In this document: positions 26,921 through 35,111 of the stretch, one piece after another | Position numbering within the stretch: the first letter of the stretch is position 1 | How the letters are laid out: every line of letters starts with the position of its first letter | NCBI GenBank assembly: GCA_963844915.1 | Contig: CAWJQF010000013.1 | Location: 558,001 to 622,000 of the forward strand | DNA: 64,000 nucleotides | Direction: 5' to 3' | Origin: JALZMG01 sp963844915 | GTDB lineage: Bacteria; Actinomycetota; Acidimicrobiia; Acidimicrobiales; Ilumatobacteraceae | Made by a program: the position numbers and the translations under genes | The notes under the pieces: generated by a model | Databases searched by the model: none | The model's input: only the letters and a program-made list of their open reading frames with translations | What the model was told of the DNA's origin: nothing

Positions 26921-27608
26921 ACCGGGCCCGCTGATCGGGACCGGTCGCGCCGCCGACGTCTACGACCTCGGCAACGGTCGGGTACTGCGTCGCTACCGCA
27001 TCGCGCCGCCGGCGGGGACGACCGAACGCGAGGCCGTCGTGATGCAGCATGTGCGGGCGCACGGCTATCCCGTGCCCGAGGTCTTCGACGCCGCCGGTGC
27101 CGATCTCGTGATGGAGCGGCTGCAGGGCACCACGATGCTCGACGATCTCGGAGCCCGACCCTGGAGGATGCGGCGCCACTGCGACACGTGGATCGAGCTG
27201 CACCGGCGGTTGCGAGAGACGCCGGTGGGCGACCTCGGCGGGCGAGGGTTCCCGACGCGCTTCGGTCCACCGCACGCCGTGCTGCACCTCGACTTCCACC
27301 CGGACAACATCATGCTGACGGCGGACGGCCCGATGGTCTTCGACTGGCCGAACGCCGCGCTCGGTCCGCCGGCCGCGGATGTCGCGATGGCATGGCTGAT
27401 CGTGGCGACGTCGACGATCGAGGAGTCCTGGTGGTTGCGCGCCATCGCCGGCGTGCTGCGCCGCCGGTTCGTCGACCGGTTCGTCGATGGCTGCGGTCGA
27501 GCCGATGCGCAGGCGCTGCTCGCCGACGTCGCCGCCCAGCGCCTCACCGATCGCAACGTCCGACCCGAGGAAGCCGACAGGATCCGCGCCCTCGTGTCCA
27601 AGGTCTGA
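26913..27608 (+). CDS. Aminoglycoside phosphotransferase-family kinase
   Basis: A 231-residue APH/choline kinase-fold protein. The nucleotide loop is GTGRAADVYDLGNGRVLRRY, the catalytic loop is VLHLDFHPDNIML near 122-134, and VFDWPNA follows as the Mg-binding DxD/DFG equivalent. It phosphorylates a small molecule or sugar; the substrate is unknown. GTG start inside the PHP gene suggests coupling. It is directly followed by a long palindrome. Confidence 0.85.
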   Translation: MGEPGPLIGTGRAADVYDLGNGRVLRRYRIAPPAGTTEREAVVMQHVRAHGYPVPEVFDAAGADLVMERLQGTTMLDDLGARPWRMRRHCDTWIELHRRLRETPVGDLGGRGFPTRFGPPHAVLHLDFHPDNIMLTADGPMVFDWPNAALGPPAADVAMAWLIVATSTIEESWWLRAIAGVLRRRFVDRFVDGCGRADAQALLADVAAQRLTDRNVRPEEADRIRALVSKV

Positions 27609-27609
27609 T

Positions 27610-27692
27610 CATCCGAGTGTTTGAGTCCATCCGAGTGCTGGAGCTCGATTTTCTCGGGGTCTGACACTCCGATGGCGTCAAACACTCGGATG
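27610..27692. terminator. Long palindrome after the APH gene
   Basis: Arms CATCCGAGTGTTTGA (27610-27624) and its exact reverse complement (27678-27692) enclose a second, inner pair, CCATCCGAGTG and CACTCCGATGG (one mismatch). It begins two bases after the stop codon, between convergent genes, so a bidirectional terminator is likely. Confidence 0.55.
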
Positions 27693-27700
27693 GATCGGGA

Positions 27701-28855
27701 TCAGCCGTCCAGGGACAGGTACGTGGCGAGGATGAGGCCGGCGCCGCGCATGTCGCCGGTCGTGCCCGAGCCCATCTTGTTCATCACGTAGGCGATGGTC
27801 AGTCGGTTGTCGAGATCGATCACCGCCAGCGAGCCACCCCAGCCGCCCCAGAAGCACGAGCGCTCGCTCGGGCTGATCGGCATCTCGGGGCACGGCAGCC
27901 CGAAGCCGATCCCGTGGCGTACGACGAGCGGCAGCATGAGGTCTTGTCCGTAGCACTGCTCGTCGAACACGGGCTCGATGCCCTTTGGTGACAGCAGCCG
28001 CACGCCATTGGCCTCGCCGCCGCATGCCATTGGAGCGTGCACGAGGGCGACTGAGCGGGCGTTCCCATGGCCGCCGGCAGCGGGGATCTCCGCTCGCCGC
28101 CACGCCGTGGTGTTGGCGGCGCCGGCCTCGAAATCGGGCAGGTTCGCGATCGCCCGCCGGGCGAGCGCCTCGTCGCCGGCGCCGGCGGTGCTGAGCTCGG
28201 CGTCTCCGGGAATGACGTGGGCGATGCGGGCGTCGTGCTCGGCCGACGTGCCGATGTGGAAATCGACCCCGAGCGGTCCGGTGACCTGTTCGGCCGCGAA
28301 CTGGCCGAACGTCTGCCCCGTGATCCGCCGCACCAGCTCGCCTTCGAGGTAGCCCTGCGTCAGCGCGTGATAGCCCGAGGCCGTCCCCGGCTGCCACCAG
28401 GGCTCCTGGGCGGCAAGGATCGACGTCGCCCGCTCCCAGTCGTACAGCCCCTCCACGGGGAGCGGTTCCGCCCATCCCGCCAAGCCCGCCGTGTGGCTCA
28501 TCACGTGGCGGACCTCGATCTCGCCCTTGCCGCCCGCCTTGAACTCGGGCCAGTAGCGGGCCACGGGTGCGTAGAAGTCGAGCTCGCCGTTGTCGGCCAG
28601 CACGAGACAGGCGAGCGCCGACACCGTCTTCGTCGTCGACCAGACGTTGATGATCGTGTCGCGCTCCCACGGCACGTCCCGGTCGGCATCCGTGTCGATC
28701 GTTCCGCCCCACAGATCGACGACGAGCTCGCCGTCGTAGGTCACGGCGACCGATGCGCCGGCGTCGTAGATCATGTCGTCGCGCTCGATGAAGTTCATCT
28801 CGAACGCCTCGCGCACGCCGCTGAACCGCTCGTCGCACGTCCCCTGGATCGCCAT
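27701..28855 (-). CDS. EstA-like beta-lactamase-fold serine hydrolase
   Basis: A 384-residue cytoplasmic-looking serine hydrolase. The nucleophile motif is STTK near 74-77 (NVWSTTKTVSALACL), HVMSHTAGLAGW follows, and SGYHALTQGYL supplies the Tyr motif. FWGGWGGS near the end corresponds to the third motif. Members are esterases or lactamase-like enzymes (EstA/EstB). No signal peptide is seen. The ATG at 28855 is chosen because conserved sequence starts there. Confidence 0.85.
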   Translation of the reverse strand: MAIQGTCDERFSGVREAFEMNFIERDDMIYDAGASVAVTYDGELVVDLWGGTIDTDADRDVPWERDTIINVWSTTKTVSALACLVLADNGELDFYAPVARYWPEFKAGGKGEIEVRHVMSHTAGLAGWAEPLPVEGLYDWERATSILAAQEPWWQPGTASGYHALTQGYLEGELVRRITGQTFGQFAAEQVTGPLGVDFHIGTSAEHDARIAHVIPGDAELSTAGAGDEALARRAIANLPDFEAGAANTTAWRRAEIPAAGGHGNARSVALVHAPMACGGEANGVRLLSPKGIEPVFDEQCYGQDLMLPLVVRHGIGFGLPCPEMPISPSERSCFWGGWGGSLAVIDLDNRLTIAYVMNKMGSGTTGDMRGAGLILATYLSLDG

Positions 28856-28931
28856 GTCTGCGACCGTAGCCCGGGTTCGATCGCCTGGTCCGAGCGGCGT
28901 CCGAACGACTTCCGTCAGGCATGCTGTGGGC

Positions 28932-29417
28932 ATGTCGATCTTCGAGCAACCGATCAACACGCTGCGCGGCGACCCATCGAGCCTCGCCGATCATCAGGGC
29001 GAGGCGCTCCTCCTCGTCAACGTCGCATCGAAGTGCGGTCTCACGCCCCAGTACACGGGACTCGAGCAGCTCCAGCAGACCTACGGCGACCGTGGGTTCA
29101 GCGTCCTCGGCTTCCCGTGCAACCAGTTCGGTGGCCAGGAGCCGGGCAGCGCCGACGAGATCGAGACGTTCTGCTCGACGACGTACGGCGTGACGTTTCC
29201 CATGTACGAGAAGATCGACGTCAACGGCCCCGACCGGCACGCCATCTACGAGGAGCTCACCGCCGTCGCAGATGCCGATGGGCACGACGGCGATATCCGC
29301 TGGAACTTCGAGAAATTCCTCGTCGGTCCCGACGGCAGCATCACCCGGTTCAGCCCGATGGTCGCGCCGGACGACCCGGCCCTCGTCGCCGCGATCGAGG
29401 AGGCCCTCCCGGCCTGA
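28932..29417 (+). CDS. Glutathione peroxidase family protein (thiol peroxidase)
   Basis: A 161-residue protein with NVASKCGLTPQYTGLEQL, the peroxidatic Cys at about 35 (Cys, not Sec), then GFPCNQFGGQEPG with the catalytic Gln, and IRWNFEKFLVGPDG with the Trp-Asn pair. In bacteria lacking glutathione these enzymes use thioredoxin. It reduces peroxides. Start ATG 28932 begins the family's first strand. Confidence 0.93.
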   Translation: MSIFEQPINTLRGDPSSLADHQGEALLLVNVASKCGLTPQYTGLEQLQQTYGDRGFSVLGFPCNQFGGQEPGSADEIETFCSTTYGVTFPMYEKIDVNGPDRHAIYEELTAVADADGHDGDIRWNFEKFLVGPDGSITRFSPMVAPDDPALVAAIEEALPA

Positions 29418-29523
29418 CCGAACGGCGATGGGTCGTCCGTCGACTCGACTTTCTGTCCAACTATGACGAGGCGACGATCGCTGGGTTCAGCACGCGCCAG
29501 GACGCAACCAGGAGACAAGCAAG

Positions 29524-29841
29524 GTGGATACGACCCCGCACGCCGTGGCCGCCGTCGAACTCGTACGGGCAAGGCTGGTTGACGACTTCATCGAGGTGCC
29601 TCGCCGCATCCAAGCGGCTCTCGACAGCGACAACCCGAACGCCGTCATGTACAGCCTCACCGATCTGTGCGCATCGCTCGCGAGGCGGCTCGCCGCCCTC
29701 GAAGGCACGAACCCAGCGGACCGGCTCGACGAAGCGTTGCGGGCTGCCGAGACGCACCACGACGGCCACCCAACGCTCCCCGCACGCCCGCCGAAATTTG
29801 AAACAGAGAGAGGCGACGCGCAGAGTGGGCGACGCGCTTGA
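29524..29841 (+). CDS. Small hypothetical protein
   Basis: A 105-residue, mostly helical protein with no recognised domain. A GTG start is preceded by AGGAGA at a good distance. The N-terminal 65 residues (DDFIEVPRRIQAALDSDN, LTDLCASLARRLAALEG) have a coding-like composition; the tail is polar. It is followed 34 bases later by a second small gene, and the pair may be one unit. Confidence 0.5.
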   Translation: MDTTPHAVAAVELVRARLVDDFIEVPRRIQAALDSDNPNAVMYSLTDLCASLARRLAALEGTNPADRLDEALRAAETHHDGHPTLPARPPKFETERGDAQSGRRA

Positions 29842-29874
29842 ACAATTCCGAACAAGTGTTCTAGAGTCAGCTGG

Positions 29875-30090
29875 GTGGAGTTGCACGAGGTCGAGTCGAT
29901 GCAACGCTCCCTGGCGGTCGGCAACACGCTCACCCGCTCCGACACTGAACGACTCCTAGAGACGTGCGGCCGGCTGCTCGCCGAACGGGTTCGCATCGAA
30001 CGCATCCTCAGAGAGCTTGGCCCGGCTTGGGGTGGTGCTCGACGGGCGCTCAACGAACTAGCGAAGGTTCTCCACCAGCCGCGTCGCTGA
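29875..30090 (+). CDS. Small hypothetical helical protein
   Basis: A 71-residue protein from a GTG start. SDTERLLETCGRLLAERVRIERILRELG suggests one long amphipathic helix or a coiled coil. No family is recognised. The region from its end to 30457 (about 370 bases) holds no gene I can support; a short minus-strand stretch there reads IAIDHRENGNLGVTAERR but lacks a start. Confidence 0.45.
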   Translation: MELHEVESMQRSLAVGNTLTRSDTERLLETCGRLLAERVRIERILRELGPAWGGARRALNELAKVLHQPRR

Positions 30091-30457
30091 CGGCCTCGGC
30101 GGCACTCGCTCGACCCATACGGTGCCCTACTCGTGGACAAGCGTCGACGCTGTACCGGCGGTCATTACGGGATGGTGGGCGGACGAGGTCGGTGGCGACG
30201 GCGAATCCCGCCTCCTTCGCGAGGTCGCGGCGATCATCGCCTCTCAGCCGTGACACCCAGGTTGCCGTTCTCGCGGTGGTCGATGGCGATGAGACGTTCC
30301 GCCTCCCTCTAGCACTTGTCGGCGGCGTACCCGATCTCGGCCCCGTTGGTCCTCGCTGAGTCCGGCGACGGTGGTGGTCGTGATGTGTTCCCCTCTCGGT
30401 TCTTCTAAGGCCCACACCGTTCGACACCGTCCAGGCAGAACGCCGGACGGCACACCG

Positions 30458-30463
30458 TAGGCT
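30458..30463 (+). promoter_or_regulatory. Possible -10 of the bL37 gene
   Basis: TAGGCT lies eight bases before the ATG of the bL37 gene and no Shine-Dalgarno sequence separates them, so the messenger is probably leaderless. No clear -35 is seen. Confidence 0.35.
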
Positions 30464-30471
30464 GGGCCGCT

Positions 30472-30558
30472 ATGTCCAAGAAGACGAAGAAGCGCAAGGC
30501 CAAGATGCGCCGCTCGAAGGCCAACCACGGCAAGCGTCCGAACATGGGCCGCGGCTGA
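30472..30558 (+). CDS. Ribosomal protein bL37
   Basis: A 28-residue, extremely basic peptide: MSKKTKKRKAKMRRSKANHG followed by KRPNMGRG. The KANHGKRPN tail matches the small large-subunit protein bL37 described in actinobacterial ribosomes, which is 24-30 residues long and often missed by gene callers. It lies 20 bases before the prolyl oligopeptidase gene on the same strand. Confidence is good on motif and length; I cannot align it here. Confidence 0.75.
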   Translation: MSKKTKKRKAKMRRSKANHGKRPNMGRG

Positions 30559-30578
30559 CGACACAGCTGTCTTCGTCC

Positions 30579-33221
30579 GTGGGCTTGCCGCAGACACGGC
30601 GCGAGGACGTCGTCGACGTCCTCCACGGCGTGGAGGTCCACGATCCATACCGCTGGCTCGAGGATGGCGACTCGCCAGAGGTGCAGGCCTGGGTGGATGC
30701 CCAGAACCGCCACACGCAGTCGATCCTCGAATCACCCGATCGAGCCTGGTGGCACGCGTCCCTCGTCGAGCTGCTGCAGCTACCGGTCGCCATGGCGGCC
30801 CAGGTGCGCGGCGAGCAGTTGGTCGCCCTCGAACGACCCGCCGGTGCCGAGCAGGCCCGACTGACGCTGCGCTCCGCCGTCGATCGCGACGCCGCGCCGC
30901 ACGTCCTCGTCGATCCCGCTGCCGGCACCACTGATGCGGCGAACGCCGTCGACTGGTTCGAGGTCTCCGACGACGGCCGGCTCGTCGCCGTCGGCACGAG
31001 TGAGGGTGGCACGGAGGATTCGGTGCTGCGCGTCCTCGACGTGCGCGACGGACGTGACCTCGGCGAGGCGATCCCCAACACCAGGGCCTGCAGCGTCGCC
31101 TGGGAGCCTGATCGTTCCGGCTTCTTCTACACCCGGTACCCCGAGGGCGACCAGTACCACCGCACGGTCCATCACCATCGCCTAGGTGACGAGTGGCCGG
31201 CCGACCCAGTTGTCTGGGCCGAGCACCCGGACCCGCAGGCGTGGCCGGACGTCGCGCTGTCGCCAGACGGGCGCTGGCTGCTCGTGCACGTGCTCGTCGG
31301 CTGGAGCCGGTACGACGTCCACCTCCTCGACCGCACGACCGACACCTGGAGCACCCTGATCACCGGTGTCGAGGTCACCTCGACGTTCACATTCGCCGCC
31401 GACGGTGAGTCACTCGTCGGCGTGACCACGCTCGACGCACCACGCGGCCGCGTGGTGCGCGTGCCGTTCGCTGCTACCGACCCGCAGACGTGGGAGACGC
31501 TCGTCGCCGAGGGCGATGCCGTGCTGTCGCAACCGACGGTCACGGGCGACGAGGTGTGGGTGGTGGCCACGGAGCATGCCGCCGACTCCATCCGTCGCTA
31601 CGCGCCTGACGGCACGCCGCACGGCATCGTGGACGGACTGCCAGATCTCATCGCCGTCACCAGCTTGGACGCCGACCGGACGAGCGGTCGAGCGTTCGTC
31701 GTCATCGACTCCTTCGAGGCGCCGACGACCGTGTGGAACGCGTCGGCAGCCGCGACCGCGGAGCCGTGGTTCCCGGACGTCGTCGCCGGCGGCGCCGTCC
31801 CGTCGATGCTGGTATCGCAAGTCGAGTACACGTCGCCCGACGGCACGTCGATCGGCATGTTCCTGATCCATCGCGACGACGTCACGCCCGGCTCGACGAC
31901 CCCGGCCATCCTCAACGGCTACGGCGGGTTTGCCATCACCGAGACCCCGATCTGGTCGCCGCAGATCGCCGCGTGGTGCGCGGCTGGTGGGCTGTACGCC
32001 ATCGCCGGTCTGCGTGGCGGGCTCGAGCACGGCGAGGAGTGGCACCACGCCGGACGTCGCGCGTCGAAGCAGAACGTCTTCGACGACTTCCATGCCGCCG
32101 CCGACTGGCTCGTCGAGACCGGTCGCGCCGACCGCGAGCGTCTCGCCATCCTCGGTCGCTCCAACGGCGGGTTGCTCGTCGGCGCGGCGCTCACCCAGCG
32201 CCCCGACCTGTGTCGTGCGGTGTGGTGCGGAGTGCCGCTGCTCGACATGATCCGCTTCCCGCTGTTCCACATCGCCCGCCTGTGGACCGACGAGTACGGC
32301 GATCCCGACGTCGCCGAGGAATTCTCCTGGCTGTACGCCTACTCCCCGTACCACCACGTCGTCGACGGCACGGCCTACCCGGCCACGCTGTTCACGACGG
32401 CCGAGGGCGACACCCGAGTCGATCCTCTGCACGCGCGGAAGATGACCGCGCTGCTGCAGGCCACGGCCCCCGGTCAGGACGAGCGTCCGATCCTGCTGCT
32501 GCAGGAGGGACGCGCCGGTCACGGCGTCGGCAAGCCGGTCGGCAAGCGGGCCGACGAGCTCGCCGACGGGTTGACGTTCCTGGCGGCTCAGCTCGGCCTC
32601 GCCGTGCCGATCGGCATGACGGCGGCGGTCGAAAGGCTGGCGATCGGCGGGCCGCTCGAGCCCTGGCGCCGGCTCGGACTGTTCGTCACGGATGACGGGC
32701 TGATCCCGCTGTTCGGTCCTGCGCTGCGGCTGACCGGTGAGGCCGAGCGAGGGATTCGTGGATGGGCGCTGTCGGGGCTCGCCGAGGCGGTGGAGACGAT
32801 CGATGGACTGCCCACCGAACGAGTCGCTCCATCGATCCCGCTGCTCGCCGAGCACCCGCTCGGCGCGATCGGGCTCGATCACGTGGTGGTCGCCACCGAC
32901 GATCTCGAGCGCACCAGTGGCGCCCTGGACGCCGCCACTGGCTCACCACTGAGGCGGGTCCGGGAGTTGGGCGAGCTGCGGCAAGGGTTCCACCGCCTCG
33001 GACCGCTGATCGTGGAGCTGGTCGAACGCGTGGGGATGGAGGAGGGTCCTGCGATCTTCTGGGGGCTCGTGATCAACGTCGAGGATCTCGACGTCGCGGT
33101 GTCAGCGCTCGGCTCCGAACTGATCAGCCCGGCCAAGGCGGCCGTGCAGCCCGGCCGATCGATCGCGACGTTCCGCGAGGAGGCAGGTCTCGGGCTGCCC
33201 GTCGCGCTGATGACGCCCTGA
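30579..33221 (+). CDS. Prolyl oligopeptidase fused to a VOC-like domain
   Basis: An 880-residue protein. Residues 1-680 are a complete S9A prolyl oligopeptidase: N-terminal DVLHGVEVHDPYRWLEDGDSP, a seven-bladed propeller, then the hydrolase with nucleophile in GRSNGG (Ser near 526), Asp near 610 (GDTRVDPLHA) and His near 647 (GHGVGKP). Residues 682-880 are an extra VOC (glyoxalase-like) region with GLDHVVVATDDLERTSGALDAATG at about 767 and a closing FREEAGLGLPVALM strand. These two are usually separate genes. The fusion is read in one frame without a stop. Peptidase activity on short proline peptides is expected; the VOC role is unknown. Confidence 0.87.
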   Translation: MGLPQTRREDVVDVLHGVEVHDPYRWLEDGDSPEVQAWVDAQNRHTQSILESPDRAWWHASLVELLQLPVAMAAQVRGEQLVALERPAGAEQARLTLRSAVDRDAAPHVLVDPAAGTTDAANAVDWFEVSDDGRLVAVGTSEGGTEDSVLRVLDVRDGRDLGEAIPNTRACSVAWEPDRSGFFYTRYPEGDQYHRTVHHHRLGDEWPADPVVWAEHPDPQAWPDVALSPDGRWLLVHVLVGWSRYDVHLLDRTTDTWSTLITGVEVTSTFTFAADGESLVGVTTLDAPRGRVVRVPFAATDPQTWETLVAEGDAVLSQPTVTGDEVWVVATEHAADSIRRYAPDGTPHGIVDGLPDLIAVTSLDADRTSGRAFVVIDSFEAPTTVWNASAAATAEPWFPDVVAGGAVPSMLVSQVEYTSPDGTSIGMFLIHRDDVTPGSTTPAILNGYGGFAITETPIWSPQIAAWCAAGGLYAIAGLRGGLEHGEEWHHAGRRASKQNVFDDFHAAADWLVETGRADRERLAILGRSNGGLLVGAALTQRPDLCRAVWCGVPLLDMIRFPLFHIARLWTDEYGDPDVAEEFSWLYAYSPYHHVVDGTAYPATLFTTAEGDTRVDPLHARKMTALLQATAPGQDERPILLLQEGRAGHGVGKPVGKRADELADGLTFLAAQLGLAVPIGMTAAVERLAIGGPLEPWRRLGLFVTDDGLIPLFGPALRLTGEAERGIRGWALSGLAEAVETIDGLPTERVAPSIPLLAEHPLGAIGLDHVVVATDDLERTSGALDAATGSPLRRVRELGELRQGFHRLGPLIVELVERVGMEEGPAIFWGLVINVEDLDVAVSALGSELISPAKAAVQPGRSIATFREEAGLGLPVALMTP

Positions 33222-33232
33222 CTGGCGCTCGC

Positions 33233-34171
33233 TCATTCAGCGTCCGGATCGTGAAGACGCGCCATGCGGGCCGTGCCTGGCTCGCAGCCGTCGAGCAGCT
33301 GGCACCACCCGCACGTCGGCCCCGGCGTGACCTCCGGCGATCGCCCGTCCACGCGTAGCTCCACCATGCGGGCCACGGCGTCGAGCGTGCGCCGCAGCGT
33401 TGACTGCAGCAGCACGGGAGTCACGTCCTCGACGACGGCGACGCCCGAGTCGAGCGCGAACGATGCCAGGCGCCGCGGCGGAACTCCACGGCACAGCGTC
33501 TCGATCAGGGCGTAGAACCGCAGATCCTCGCGGTGGCGGTCGACGATCCGCCCGGACTTGAGATCAACGATGACCTTGCGCGGCTCGCTCCCGTTGGGGC
33601 GGCCGATGACGAGATCGACCCGCGCCCGGAACACGATCGGGCCGGAGATCGGGTACTGGGTGGACGCCTCCGTCATGGGGTGCCAGCGCCGGTCGAGCGG
33701 CGGGAAGCACTCGACGAACTTCGTCACCCGCTCGACGGCGAGACCTCGGACGTCGGCCTCATCTGCTGACGACAGTCCGGCGATGTAGTCGCCGAAGCTG
33801 TTCTCGTCGTCGGCCAGCCTGGCCAGTGCCTCGTTGACGAGATCGGCCGGCGTCGGCTCACCGCGCCAGTTGAGCAAGAGCTGGATGGCGCGGTGCGACA
33901 CCTTGCCTCGTGCCCGCGCCGGCGTCCACGTGAAGTCGTCGGGAGCGAGGTAGTTGGTCTCGCAGGCGAGGACCGAGGCGATCGTGTGCTTGGTCACGAA
34001 CAGATCGACATCGTCGAGCCGGGCTCCGAGCTGCCCGAGGGCGTCGTCGGCTTGGCTGCGCAGGTCGGCCGCCAGCTGCTCGTCCAGGCGCGGATCGACG
34101 TCGCCGTCGCGACGCAGGTCGTCCAACGTCCGCCGCTGGACCGGCGTCAGTCCAACGGCGAGCTCGCTCAT
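33233..34171 (-). CDS. PD-(D/E)XK (RecB/Cas4-like) nuclease domain protein
   Basis: A 312-residue protein. The nuclease core is FRARVDLVIGRPNGSEPRKV followed by IVDLKSGR, giving the D...D-x-K active site near residues 187-212. A Cys in ACETNYL near 71 and three in CGWCQLLDGC near 287-296 form the four-cysteine set of AddB/Cas4-type Fe-S nucleases. It has no helicase part. No CRISPR repeats are present in the window, so Cas4 itself is unlikely. It faces away from a uracil-DNA-glycosylase-like gene, which suggests DNA repair. Confidence 0.8.
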   Translation of the reverse strand: MSELAVGLTPVQRRTLDDLRRDGDVDPRLDEQLAADLRSQADDALGQLGARLDDVDLFVTKHTIASVLACETNYLAPDDFTWTPARARGKVSHRAIQLLLNWRGEPTPADLVNEALARLADDENSFGDYIAGLSSADEADVRGLAVERVTKFVECFPPLDRRWHPMTEASTQYPISGPIVFRARVDLVIGRPNGSEPRKVIVDLKSGRIVDRHREDLRFYALIETLCRGVPPRRLASFALDSGVAVVEDVTPVLLQSTLRRTLDAVARMVELRVDGRSPEVTPGPTCGWCQLLDGCEPGTARMARLHDPDAE

Positions 34172-34279
34172 CCGCGCCGAATGTACGGCGGGGGTGTCAG
34201 CCCACGAGGTATTTCGGCCGGCCGTGCTGGATCAGGCCACTACCGTGCCCGGCGGGCCGGATCACGAGGGAGCAATCGA

Positions 34280-35107
34280 ATGGGCGTCAAGTTTGATCCT
34301 GGGTACCGCCGACCGTACGCCACGCTGGCGCGTGACTACCCCGGCGAGGACGTCTACCCGGCGGACTCGTTCCGCACGGAATGGGGTCCGATCTTCCATC
34401 GCGGTCGGCTCGACGGGTCCGCCCGCGTGCTGATCATCGGCCAGGATCCGGCCACCCACGAGACGATCTGCCGGCGGATCCTCGTCGGCGAGGCCGGCCA
34501 GCGGACCCAAGGGCTGCTCGCCAAGATCGGCATCACCCGCAGCTACGTCCTCATCAATGCGTTCCTCTACTCGGTGTACGGGCAGGGCGGCGGTGCCCGT
34601 CACATCGACAACGAGGCGATCGCCGCGTACCGCAACCGCTGGCTCGACACGCTGGCGACGCGCAACGAGCTGCAGGCCATCATCTCGCTCGGCCAGCTCG
34701 CCGATCAGGCGTACCAGATGTGGAAGGCGACGCCGGCGGGCGCGGCGTGCACGGCGGCCTACGCCACGATCCGCCACCCGACGTACCCGGAGTCGGCCAG
34801 TCGTGGCGGCTCGATCACCAAGGCCGAGGCATTCGCCAAGTTGTGCGAGTCGTGGAACACCGCCCTCACGGCGCTGCAGCCGCTCGTCACTCCCGACGAG
34901 CCGCGACCCCTCGATCTCTACGGTGAGACGATCAAGCCCGACGACCTCGCCGTCATCCCGCCCGAGGACTTGCCGGCCGGGCTCCCGGCGTGGATGCGGT
35001 CGCTCGACGCGTGGGCGGCCCGCATCGGTGAGGACGCCCAACGCAAGCGGGCGACGATCAACGTGACCGTGCCCCGTGCCGCCCGCACGTGGCCACCGGT
35101 CACGTGA
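34280..35107 (+). CDS. Uracil-DNA glycosylase superfamily protein
   Basis: A 275-residue protein with the motif ARVLIIGQDPATHETICRR near 48-66, matching the GQDPY-type catalytic loop of uracil-DNA glycosylases with Ala/Thr in place of Pro-Tyr, and a late ATIRHPTYPES in the place of the HPSPLS motif. SYVLINAFLYSVYGQ lies between. It may excise damaged bases or act on another N-glycosidic substrate. The ATG at 34280 follows GAGGGAG. The divergent Fe-S nuclease gene supports a repair role. Confidence 0.78.
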   Translation: MGVKFDPGYRRPYATLARDYPGEDVYPADSFRTEWGPIFHRGRLDGSARVLIIGQDPATHETICRRILVGEAGQRTQGLLAKIGITRSYVLINAFLYSVYGQGGGARHIDNEAIAAYRNRWLDTLATRNELQAIISLGQLADQAYQMWKATPAGAACTAAYATIRHPTYPESASRGGSITKAEAFAKLCESWNTALTALQPLVTPDEPRPLDLYGETIKPDDLAVIPPEDLPAGLPAWMRSLDAWAARIGEDAQRKRATINVTVPRAARTWPPVT

Positions 35108-35111
35108 CCTC

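Noticed and set aside
33233..34171. Cas4 and a CRISPR system
   Set aside because: The Fe-S nuclease resembles Cas4/AddB, but there are no repeat arrays or other cas genes in the window and the neighbour is a DNA-glycosylase-like gene.
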